Source: Clostridia bacterium
GTDB taxonomy: Bacteria > Bacillota > Clostridia > Oscillospirales > CAG-272
Length of the DNA: 6,004 bases
NCBI GenBank assembly: GCA_017629925.1
Contig: JAGBWH010000046.1
Coordinates: forward strand, 1-6,004
Direction of reading: 5' to 3'
Made by a program: the position numbers and the translations under genes. Numbering within the stretch: the first letter of the stretch is position 1; each line of letters begins with the position of its first letter. The notes under the pieces are model-generated. The model was not told the DNA's origin and did not search any database. It was given only the letters and a program-made list of their open reading frames with translations. Positions 1 to 5,704 of this stretch are shown here, one piece after another.

Positions 1-2
1 AA

Positions 3-71
3 TCGGGTATTGCAGGGGATATAGTTTTGTCTTTAACCGAAAATATGGTGTGGTATTTTCCTAAAAAATAA
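3..71 (+). CDS. possible C-terminal tail of a convergent gene (partial, unknown product)
   Basis: A plus-strand frame is open from the left edge to a TAA at 69-71 and reads SGIAGDIVLSLTENMVWYFPKK. The residue mix (hydrophobic and charged, ending in Lys-Lys) is protein-like, and the stop falls 35 bases before the convergent end of lysS, a natural place for a gene to finish. However, only 22 codons are visible, and a second plus-strand frame is also open to 62-64. The start and almost all of the protein lie outside the window. I do not recognise a family, and this could be chance. Confidence 0.25.
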   Translation, partial: SGIAGDIVLSLTENMVWYFPKK

Positions 72-88
72 TTCCTTCTTTTTTCGGT
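39..88. terminator. weak AT-rich inverted repeats downstream of lysS, possible bidirectional terminator
   Basis: Three nested or overlapping inverted repeats lie just beyond the lysS stop. There is a perfect 7-bp pair GAAAATA/TATTTTC (39-45 with 54-60, 8-base loop), an A6/T6 pair (63-68 with 79-84), and an 8-bp pair ACCGAAAA/TTTTCGGT (36-43 with 81-88). On the minus strand the A6/T6 arm gives a T6 run at the 3' side, as an intrinsic terminator would. The stems contain almost no GC, so termination would be weak at best. The position between lysS and a possible convergent gene fits a terminator, but this is inference. Confidence 0.25.
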
Positions 89-106
89 CTTCGCCTAAAT
101 CCGCCC

Positions 107-1618
107 TCAACCATCAATAGGTTTCATAGTCGGGAACAACAATACATCCCGAATAGACGCGCTATCGGTCAGCAGCATCACAAGTCTATCCACGCCAAAT
201 CCGAGACCGCCTGTGGGAGGCATGCCGTATTCAAGCGCGGTGAGGAAGTCCTCGTCGACTTGCGCGGGTGTATCGGGATTTTCTTTGCGCTTCGCTTCTA
301 CTTGCGCTTCAAAACGTTGACGTTGGTCGATGGGATCGTTGAGTTCGCTGAAAGCGTTGCCGAATTCCATGCCGCAGATGAAATATTCAAAACGTTCGGT
401 AAATTCGGGTTGGCTGGGTTTGCGCTTTGCCAAGGGGCTGTTGTCTACGGGATAATCGTAGATGATGGTGGGTTGCACCAGCTTGTCCTCCACGAAAGCG
501 TCAAAGAGTTCGACCAGCACCAAGCCTTTGGTGGCATCTGCAGGAACGTCGACATTCAGTGCCTTGGCGGCGGCGCGAGCGTCCTCGTGAGACGTCCAAT
601 CATTGTAGTCCACGCCCGCATAACGTTTCACAGATTCTGCCATGGTCATGCGTTCAAAGTGGCTCAGATCGAGTTCTGTGCCTTGGTAGGTGATTTGTGT
701 GGTACCGCAGACGCGCTGTGCCAAACGGGGGTAGAGTTCTTCCACAATTTGCATCATGCCCTCGTAATCGGTGAAGGCTTGATAAAGTTCAACGGTGGTA
801 AACTCAGGATTGTGGCGAGTGTCCATACCTTCGTTGCGGAAAATACGGCCCACTTCATACACACGGTTCATACCACCCACGATCAAGCGTTTGAGGTAGA
901 GCTCGGTTTCAATACGAAGCACCATATCCATATCAAGCGTATTGTGGTGGGTATAGAAAGGACGGGCGTTTGCGCCGATTTCAAAAGGTGTGAGAATAGG
1001 GGTGTCTACTTCAAGGAAGCCTTTTTCATCGAGGTAGGCACGAATTTCACGCATGATGAGAGAGCGTTTGATAAATGTATCTTTGACTTCGGGATTGGCG
1101 ATGAGATCCACATAGCGTTGACGATACCGCATATCGGTATTGGTCAGGCCGTGAAATTTTTCAGGCAGAGGCAACAAAGATTTTGCAAGCAATAGGATAG
1201 AGGTTGCATGAATGGATACCTCGCCCGTTTGGGTGGCAAACACGAATCCTGTCACACCAATAATATCACCGACGTCCCACTTTTTAAATGAAGCATACAC
1301 ATCCTCGCCCACATCGTCACGTCGAACGTAGAGTTGAATTTTACCACTATCGTCCAGCAAATGAACGAAAGACGCTTTACCCATGACACGACGGCTGACC
1401 ATTCTACCTGCAACAGAGACAATTTTGCCTTCTTTGCCGGCTTCAAGGTTGTGTTCGTAGGTGTCAAAATTTGCTTTAATGGTGGCGCTATCGTCAGAGA
1501 CGTCATATTTGGTAATGAGAAAGGGATCGCAACCTGCTTCAACCAAGTTCGCTAATTTTTCGCGGCGCACCGCAAGTTCGCTGGTGGAAGAAGGCATATC
1601 AGGTGTTTGAGCTGCCAT
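107..1618 (-). CDS. lysS: lysine--tRNA ligase, class II (LysRS)
   Basis: Cytoplasmic enzyme that activates lysine with ATP and charges tRNA-Lys. The 503 residues match the usual bacterial LysS length of about 490-510. An N-terminal helix region (about 12-30, ELAVRREKLANLVEAG) leads into the OB-fold anticodon-binding domain (about 65-150). The class II catalytic domain follows: motif 1 near 197-210 (EKGFLEVDTPILTP), motif 2 with FRNEG (260-264) and RHNPEFT (268-274), and motif 3 GLGFGVDR (471-478). All three class II motifs are intact, and there is no sign of the GenX/EpmA short form. The ATG at 1618 is chosen because AAAGGAG lies 7 bases upstream; the Met at residue 8 has no comparable site. 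The gene follows greA by 12 bases and its ribosome binding site overlaps the greA stop, so the two are surely cotranscribed. The stop is TGA, followed by an in-frame TAG three codons later. Confidence 0.98.
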   Translation of the reverse strand: MAAQTPDMPSSTSELAVRREKLANLVEAGCDPFLITKYDVSDDSATIKANFDTYEHNLEAGKEGKIVSVAGRMVSRRVMGKASFVHLLDDSGKIQLYVRRDDVGEDVYASFKKWDVGDIIGVTGFVFATQTGEVSIHATSILLLAKSLLPLPEKFHGLTNTDMRYRQRYVDLIANPEVKDTFIKRSLIMREIRAYLDEKGFLEVDTPILTPFEIGANARPFYTHHNTLDMDMVLRIETELYLKRLIVGGMNRVYEVGRIFRNEGMDTRHNPEFTTVELYQAFTDYEGMMQIVEELYPRLAQRVCGTTQITYQGTELDLSHFERMTMAESVKRYAGVDYNDWTSHEDARAAAKALNVDVPADATKGLVLVELFDAFVEDKLVQPTIIYDYPVDNSPLAKRKPSQPEFTERFEYFICGMEFGNAFSELNDPIDQRQRFEAQVEAKRKENPDTPAQVDEDFLTALEYGMPPTGGLGFGVDRLVMLLTDSASIRDVLLFPTMKPIDG

Positions 1619-1625
1619 GGAAATT

Positions 1626-1633
1626 CTCCTTTA
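1626..1633 (-). promoter_or_regulatory. lysS ribosome binding site overlapping the greA stop codon
   Basis: The minus strand reads TAAAGGAG: the greA TAA (1633-1631) runs straight into the AAAGGAG Shine-Dalgarno sequence of lysS, 7 bases before its ATG. Ribosomes ending greA would sit on the lysS initiation site. This suggests translational coupling, and it fixes the lysS start. Confidence 0.8.
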
Positions 1634-2113
1634 TCTTGATACTTCTAAGATGGTGATGTGTTGCACCTTGCCGCTGGGGAGAGTGACTTCCACCACTGCG
1701 TTTGCGCTATTGCCCATCAATGCGCTACCAATGGGAGACACATCAGAAATTTGACCGTTTAAGGGATCGGACTCAAAAGAGCCAACGATGTGATATTGTT
1801 TGACTTTTCCGGTTTCTTCAATGCGGACGCGCACAAAAGAGCCAACACCAACCACAGACGCGTCAACTTGGCTTTCGTCAATGACAACGGCATGGGCAAT
1901 CATATCTTCGAGTTCGGCAATGCGTGCGGCAATCCTGCCTTGTTCATTTTTCGCTTCATCGTACTCGCTGTTTTCGGACAAGTCGCCAAAACTGCGGGCG
2001 GTGGAAATATCTTTTTTGTTTTGTTCCTGTTTGGCTTTTTGTTCTTCGAGCTCATCCAGTAGGGCTTGGTAGCCTGCGGGGGTATAGTTTCGTTTCTTAT
2101 CGTCTCTAATCAT
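1631..2113 (-). CDS. greA: transcription elongation factor GreA
   Basis: Binds the secondary channel of RNA polymerase and stimulates cleavage of backtracked RNA, rescuing stalled complexes. The 160 residues are the standard GreA length. The N-terminal antiparallel coiled coil (about 8-78) carries the tip motif GDLSENSEYDEAK (43-55). D44 and E47 correspond to the acidic pair that coordinates the catalytic Mg2+ in the RNA polymerase active site. The C-terminal FKBP-like domain (about 85-160) shows the family signature VGSFESDPLNGQISDVSPIG (110-129). The acidic tip separates it from Gfh-type antagonists and from Rnk. The ATG at 2113 is preceded by GAGGAG about 8 bases upstream. The gene lies 48 bases after the S41 protease gene and 12 bases before lysS; greA-lysS is a recurrent pair in Bacillota. 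Confidence 0.97.
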   Translation of the reverse strand: MIRDDKKRNYTPAGYQALLDELEEQKAKQEQNKKDISTARSFGDLSENSEYDEAKNEQGRIAARIAELEDMIAHAVVIDESQVDASVVGVGSFVRVRIEETGKVKQYHIVGSFESDPLNGQISDVSPIGSALMGNSANAVVEVTLPSGKVQHITILEVSR

Positions 2114-2161
2114 GGTATATCTCCTCGTTTATTTTAATCATTTATAGGGGGGTTTCGGGTT

Positions 2162-3553
2162 TTATTTTTCAGTTAGGCAAGATATTGCGGCTTGCAGTTG
2201 GGCATCTTGCTCGTAAGTGAGGCGTTCAGGATTATACCCCAAAAGCGCATCATCAAGTGTTACTTCAATGTCGGGCATCACGCCAATATCTTCATAGTTA
2301 TCGGAATACGGGGGTTGATAGTAGGCAAAAGAAATGGTCATCGCTGTGCCATCGCGGAAGTCGATCATCGCTTGCATCGTACCCTTGCCGTAGGTCACAG
2401 TTCCCACGACGGTGGCATCCACAAATCCTTTTTTATCATAATCTTGCAAAGCACAGCTAAAAAGTTCTGCGGCGGAGGCGGTATAGGCATTGCAAATCAC
2501 CGCCATGGGCAGGTCAACGTGGTGTTTGTCTTGGCCGTAACTGACATCCTTTGTGCCGTCATAATAGACATAGTTTGCCAGAGGATAGCCATCAGGCAAG
2601 AGGTAATCGAGCATTGCCAAAACGGTATTGAGTAGCCCACCGCCGTTGTTGCGGAGGTCAAAGACCAAGCCGTCAACTTGGGCGTCCAGCAAAGCATCAA
2701 TGGTTGTTTTGAATTGCTCTTCGGTCACCTCGTTAAAGGTCGTGATGCGGACATAGCCAATTTGTTTTCCCAGTGTGGGGAAAATTTTGTAGGTGACGGT
2801 TTGCTCGGTCAGCGCCGCACGGGTAACTGTGACATCAAAGGTGTCTTCCCCTCTCAAAATGGTGATGCTGACAGAGGTGCCTGCCTCGCCACGAATCATA
2901 TTGATAGCAGCATTATAGCCAATCTCGGTGACCGCAATCCCCTCCACTGCCACGATATAGTCACCTGCCAAAATACCTGCCTTTTCCGCAGGAGAATCGG
3001 CGGCAACGGTGGTAATGAGCATTTCGTTGGTTTCCACCGAGGCGGATACCGTCACGCCAATGCCTTCGTAATTGCCGGATTGTTCAGAGGTATAGTCTTT
3101 GTAGTTTTCTTCGTTAAAATAGTTGGAATAGCGATCTCCCACCGCATAAAAGTAGGCGTAGATCACATTATCGGTCATTTGGACAATATCGGTATGGTCT
3201 AACTTGCCGCCGCGCAGGGCTTGCGAAATCAAGTCTGCGACCGTGCGCGCCACCGTCTCGGCGGGAGGCACTTCTTTGATAAAGTAGTTCCAATACGCTG
3301 CCTCTACACGTTGCAGTTTGGATTGGTCAAAACATTTGAGCCCAAAAAATACCAGCCATTCGGTCGCGTAGCTGTATTTTTTACCTTCGGTGGACTGTGA
3401 TAATCCCGCTTCTATTTGATCTGCCAGCTCCTCTGCCGTCTGCCCGGGGGCGACGGTGGAGTCCACGGTGGTAGTGCCTTTGTTTTGGGGGGCACAGCCC
3501 GTGAGTAGCAGAGAAAATAGCAACAGGCATATCAGCCATATTGTTTTTTTCAT
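2162..3553 (-). CDS. lipoprotein S41 family C-terminal processing peptidase (CtpA/Prc-like, PDZ domain)
   Basis: Predicted exported serine protease anchored to the outer face of the membrane. Residues 1-20 form a lipoprotein signal (MKK, a hydrophobic core, then lipobox L17-T-G-C20). A helical S41 N-terminal region (about 75-155) is followed by a PDZ domain (about 162-245; core YEGIGVTV, SPAEKAGILAGDYIVAVEG) that would recognise substrate C termini. The peptidase domain (about 262-435) contains GYVRITTF, VFDLRNNGGG (297-305), the nucleophile region TASAAE with Ser360, and GTVTYGKGTMQ with Lys390 and Gln394. The Ser/Lys dyad and the Gln are therefore present and the enzyme should be active. 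The more usual SAS(A)SE motif has Ala in place of the second Ser. The 463 residues are near the usual length for Gram-positive Ctp proteins. The ATG at 3553 has GGAAGGA 8 bases upstream, and the signal peptide starts directly there. Substrate and specific role are not evident; cell-wall hydrolase control and signalling proteolysis are both known for the family. Confidence 0.93.
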   Translation of the reverse strand: MKKTIWLICLLLFSLLLTGCAPQNKGTTTVDSTVAPGQTAEELADQIEAGLSQSTEGKKYSYATEWLVFFGLKCFDQSKLQRVEAAYWNYFIKEVPPAETVARTVADLISQALRGGKLDHTDIVQMTDNVIYAYFYAVGDRYSNYFNEENYKDYTSEQSGNYEGIGVTVSASVETNEMLITTVAADSPAEKAGILAGDYIVAVEGIAVTEIGYNAAINMIRGEAGTSVSITILRGEDTFDVTVTRAALTEQTVTYKIFPTLGKQIGYVRITTFNEVTEEQFKTTIDALLDAQVDGLVFDLRNNGGGLLNTVLAMLDYLLPDGYPLANYVYYDGTKDVSYGQDKHHVDLPMAVICNAYTASAAELFSCALQDYDKKGFVDATVVGTVTYGKGTMQAMIDFRDGTAMTISFAYYQPPYSDNYEDIGVMPDIEVTLDDALLGYNPERLTYEQDAQLQAAISCLTEK

Positions 3554-3585
3554 GCTGTGTTTCCTTCCTTATTATCTCCTACTTC

Positions 3586-3602
3586 TACCCAAACGGTGGG
3601 TA
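3586..3602 (-). other. stem-loop in the 5' leader of the S41 protease gene
   Basis: A perfect 6-bp inverted repeat, TACCCA/TGGGTA, with a 5-base loop lies 33 bases upstream of the protease ATG and just before its ribosome binding region. It has no T tract on either strand, so it is not a clear terminator. It could affect transcript stability or translation, or be chance. Confidence 0.4.
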
Positions 3603-3615
3603 AACAGTAGGCAAA

Positions 3616-3645
3616 CCGGCGTCTGGGAAATCCCCATGGCGCCGG
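3616..3645 (-). terminator. GC-rich compound stem-loop between the regulator and the protease
   Basis: A 6-bp GC stem CCGGCG/CGCCGG (3616-3621 with 3640-3645) encloses an internal loop and a second 4-bp stem TGGG/CCCA (3624-3627 with 3633-3636) with a 5-base loop. It is the strongest hairpin in the window and lies 59 bases after the regulator stop. On the minus strand the tail is TTTGCC rather than a T run, so if it terminates the regulator transcript it does so poorly. It may be a partial terminator or an RNA processing or stability element. Confidence 0.4.
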
Positions 3646-3646
3646 C

Positions 3647-3668
3647 ATAGCGTATAGCGATACCCTAT
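3647..3668 (-). other. small AT-rich stem-loop after the regulator gene
   Basis: The inverted repeat ATAG-C-GTAT / ATAC-C-CTAT (plus-strand reading) has 4 bp, one mismatch, 4 bp and a 4-base loop. It directly abuts the GC-rich stem-loop at 3616-3645. It is weak alone, and is notable only because it forms one of three hairpins within 85 bases. Confidence 0.3.
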
Positions 3669-3704
3669 CCATTGTAGCGGGGTGGGTGGTCGCTTTTTGT
3701 CACA

Positions 3705-4796
3705 TTAAAATTTGGTGGGCTTGCTCACCAGGTATTTTTTCACCATCAGCGCAACCTTGAAGGTGACAGCGTCGTCAAATTGGCGCAAGTCAAGACCTGT
3801 GAGTTTGCGGATTTTCTCCAAACGATACACCAAAGTGTTACGATGAACAAACAGTTTGCGAGATGTTTCAGAGACATTGAGGTTGTTTTCAAAGAAACTT
3901 TGCACAGTGCCGAGTGTCTCATGGTCTAATGTGCTCAGCGATTCCTTTTTGAATACTTCTTCAAGGAAAATTTCGCAAAGCGAGGTGGGCAATTGATAAA
4001 TCAGGCGTCCGATGCCCAAATTGTCATAGCTGATGTAGGTTTTTTCGGTGTCAAAGACTTTGCCAACTTCCAAAGCAATACGCGCTTCTTTATACGCACG
4101 AGACAGGTCTTTGAGGCTGGTGGCGATAGAGCCGATACCAATTGACACGCGTTTTACGAAAAATTCCGTTGTCAGCGTCTCATACAGAGAGGCAGCAATG
4201 CTTTCTGCTTCCTTCATCATGTCGCTATCCTGAGACATTTCCTTGACGAGCACCATATCGTGTTCGCTGACGGAGATAATGTAATCTTTGGCGCGATCGG
4301 GGAACATACTTTGGAGCACTTCATAGGGGGAGAAGTCGGTACGTTCGGGGAATTTGATCACAAGCACAGCACGACGAACATCCGAATTAAAGCGCAGTTC
4401 CTTACCTTTAATGAATATATCGCTGGGCAAAATATTATCGAGCAAAATATTTTTGATGAAAGAGGCTTTGTCATACTTTTCATCATACAACTTTTTGATG
4501 CTGCCAAGAGAAATTGCCAAAAGAGCTGCGAATTTTTCAGCTGATTTGTCGGTACCTTCTACAAATATAATATTGTCATTTTTAACACCGGAAGTCACAT
4601 AACGGTAAGTATAACCATCAACGACAGCCACTTCTCCGCTAAAAGAAAGCACTTCTCTGACACCCTGTCTCATCTCACCAATTTTTTGCAGTTCGCTACA
4701 AGCGATGACCAGGCCATTCTCATCAATCAAGCCTATCACGCGACCGACGGCATCTTTCATTTGGTGGATGACGCTTTGAAATAAACGATTGGACAT
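3705..4796 (-). CDS. CdaR/PucR-family transcriptional regulator (C-terminal HTH_30)
   Basis: Predicted cytoplasmic DNA-binding regulator of 363 residues. The C-terminal region (about 290-357) carries the PucR-type helix-turn-helix: NVSETSRKLFVHRNTLVYRL (307-326), followed by EKIRKLTGLDLRQFDDAVTFKVAL, close to the family signature. Residues about 137-260 look like the divergent GGDEF-like domain typical of this family (VSIGIGSIATSLKDLSRAYKEARIALEVG, 217-245), without a GGDEF catalytic motif. The N-terminal part (1-105, DAVGRVIGLIDENGLVIACS) resembles the sensor region of CdaR-type proteins, which in characterised members binds sugar diacids; the ligand here is unknown. The ATG at 4796 has AGAGG 8 bases upstream. 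The gene has its own promoter and is flanked by a 175-base and a 151-base gap, so it looks like a separate unit. No catabolic operon is beside it, so the target could be distant or could be the neighbouring protease. Confidence 0.88.
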   Translation of the reverse strand: MSNRLFQSVIHQMKDAVGRVIGLIDENGLVIACSELQKIGEMRQGVREVLSFSGEVAVVDGYTYRYVTSGVKNDNIIFVEGTDKSAEKFAALLAISLGSIKKLYDEKYDKASFIKNILLDNILPSDIFIKGKELRFNSDVRRAVLVIKFPERTDFSPYEVLQSMFPDRAKDYIISVSEHDMVLVKEMSQDSDMMKEAESIAASLYETLTTEFFVKRVSIGIGSIATSLKDLSRAYKEARIALEVGKVFDTEKTYISYDNLGIGRLIYQLPTSLCEIFLEEVFKKESLSTLDHETLGTVQSFFENNLNVSETSRKLFVHRNTLVYRLEKIRKLTGLDLRQFDDAVTFKVALMVKKYLVSKPTKF

Positions 4797-4815
4797 GGGG
4801 AATACCTCTTACCTT

Positions 4816-4829
4816 TCATCATTCATCAT
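4816..4829 (-). repeat. tandem heptamer in the regulator leader
   Basis: The minus strand has two perfect copies of ATGATGA in tandem, ending 19 bases before the regulator ATG. The first ATG opens a six-codon frame (MMNDER) whose TAA touches the AGAGG ribosome binding site. No ribosome binding site is seen for this frame, so it may be meaningless. Confidence 0.5.
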
Positions 4830-4832
4830 GGG

Positions 4833-4858
4833 TGTAACATTGTTTTGTCTAATGTAAC
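4833..4858 (-). promoter_or_regulatory. candidate operator: TGTAAC direct repeats and ACATT/AATGT inverted repeat at the start site
   Basis: On the plus strand TGTAAC occurs at 4833-4838 and 4853-4858, exactly 20 bases apart (two helical turns). Within it, ACATT (4837-4841) and AATGT (4851-4855) form a 5-bp inverted repeat. The block begins at or just downstream of the expected transcription start of the regulator gene, where a repressor would act. Autoregulation is an inference; AT-rich DNA can give such repeats by chance. Confidence 0.35.
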
Positions 4859-4862
4859 TATT

Positions 4863-4891
4863 ATTTTACAGCATAATTTGTCAAATATCAA
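4863..4891 (-). promoter_or_regulatory. sigma-A type promoter of the CdaR/PucR-family regulator gene
   Basis: On the minus strand a -35 box TTGATA (4891-4886, five of six consensus bases) and a -10 box TAAAAT (4868-4863, five of six) are separated by exactly 17 bases. Transcription would start near 4856, giving a leader of about 60 bases to the regulator ATG. A-tract-rich sequence directly upstream of the -35 box could act as an UP element. This is the best promoter in the window. Confidence 0.7.
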
Positions 4892-4893
4892 TA

Positions 4894-4971
4894 GTTTTTT
4901 CAAAAAAATATACAAAAATTATCGTTTTTTTGCAAAAATATGTGAAGAAGTAATAAATCATAAAAATGAGT
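4894..4971. other. AT-rich, A/T-tract region between rsmE and the regulator promoter
   Basis: This stretch is extremely AT-rich, with runs T6 (4895-4900), A7 (4902-4908), A5 (4914-4918), T7 (4925-4931), A5 (4934-4938) and A5 (4962-4966). Several runs are centred about 8-12 bases apart, as in intrinsically curved DNA. It includes the palindrome TTTTTGCAAAAA (4927-4938). No GC-rich terminator hairpin follows the rsmE stop. The likely roles are promoter upstream element, curvature, or simply an AT-rich spacer. Confidence 0.5.
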
Positions 4972-5703
4972 TTATAGTTCAAAAAAGCAGAGCAAAGCCG
5001 AAAGTGCCACAAGCGGTGCTGTCTCACAGCGGAGAATTCTCTTTCCAAGATGCACCGAAACACACCCTTGTTTTACAGCCAATTCCGCCTCTTTCGGGCT
5101 GAACCCCCCTTCTGCGCCCACTAAAATGGCAACAGAGTCGGGTGTTTTACCTTCAATGGCATGGCGAATAGACACCGCACTTTCCCCTTCGTAGCAAAAG
5201 AGGGGCAACGCCATGCAGGCGGCTTTTTTTACTGCCGCATCAAAAGCAAGCGGAGGATGCACCACAGGCAAGATACTTCTGCCACATTGCTTTGCCGCCT
5301 CCTGTGCGATGCGGCTCAAGCGTTCTATTTGGCGAGGCAGTTTATCCTCTTTGGGATGTTTGATGCAACGCTCAGATGAAAAGAACGTCACACTTGCCAC
5401 CCCAAGTTCTACCGCTTTTTGCACAATCGTCTCTGCTTTATCCCCTTTAGGCCAAGCGCAAAAGAGGTGAATGAGGGCAGGTGGCTCGGTGTCTCCCACC
5501 TCGCTTGCCTCTATTTTGGCTTTTACTTCATGGTCTCTGATTTGCAAAAGTGTGCATTGATAGGCGGTACCGTCCTCGTCGCAAAGTGTCACGGTATCGC
5601 CTACCGCCATGCGCTGAGCACGGGCAATGTGAAAGGCGTCCTCGCCTTCAATGGTAATCACGCCGTCTACAATTTGACGACGAGCAATAAAAAATCTTGG
5701 CAT
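4972..5703 (-). CDS. rsmE: 16S rRNA (uracil1498-N3)-methyltransferase RsmE
   Basis: SPOUT-class enzyme that uses S-adenosylmethionine to methylate N3 of U1498 in 16S rRNA in the assembled small subunit. With the chosen start it has 243 residues, the normal RsmE length. An N-terminal PUA-like domain (1-70) begins with the family-typical MPRFF. The methyltransferase domain shows KGDKAETIVQKAVELGV (86-102), SSERCI (109-114), EAAKQCGRSILP (135-146), the SAM-binding LVGAEGGFSPKEAELA (194-209) and the C-terminal trefoil-knot segment LGKRILRCETAPLVALSALL (219-238). A frame upstream to 5733 adds ten residues (MLPPTKRTND) that overlap the end of prmA. I reject it because ATG 5703 has AAAAGGA 8 bases upstream, matches the family start, and sits one base after the prmA stop. 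prmA-rsmE is a very common bacterial pair, and the two are probably cotranscribed and coupled. Confidence 0.95.
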   Translation of the reverse strand: MPRFFIARRQIVDGVITIEGEDAFHIARAQRMAVGDTVTLCDEDGTAYQCTLLQIRDHEVKAKIEASEVGDTEPPALIHLFCAWPKGDKAETIVQKAVELGVASVTFFSSERCIKHPKEDKLPRQIERLSRIAQEAAKQCGRSILPVVHPPLAFDAAVKKAACMALPLFCYEGESAVSIRHAIEGKTPDSVAILVGAEGGFSPKEAELAVKQGCVSVHLGKRILRCETAPLVALSALLCFFEL

Positions 5704-5704
5704 A

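Noticed and set aside
260..1195. A 311-codon open frame on the plus strand opposite lysS
   Set aside because: It lies entirely antisense to an unmistakable lysS, has no family-like motifs and no ribosome binding site, and is best explained as an effect of lysS codon usage.
2114..2161. Terminator or promoter in the gap between the S41 protease gene and greA
   Set aside because: No inverted repeat or promoter pair is visible in these 48 bases, only the greA ribosome binding site.
2678..3202. A 174-codon open frame on the plus strand opposite the S41 protease gene
   Set aside because: It is fully antisense to a gene with intact domains and has no recognisable protein features.
3674..3695. Plus-strand terminator AGCG...CGCT followed by TTTTT
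   Set aside because: The stem has only four base pairs around an 11-base G-rich loop, and no plus-strand gene ends there.
3671..3703. Promoter for the S41 protease gene (GTGACA ... TACAAT)
   Set aside because: The boxes individually resemble consensus, but the 21-base spacing is too long for a normal sigma-A promoter.
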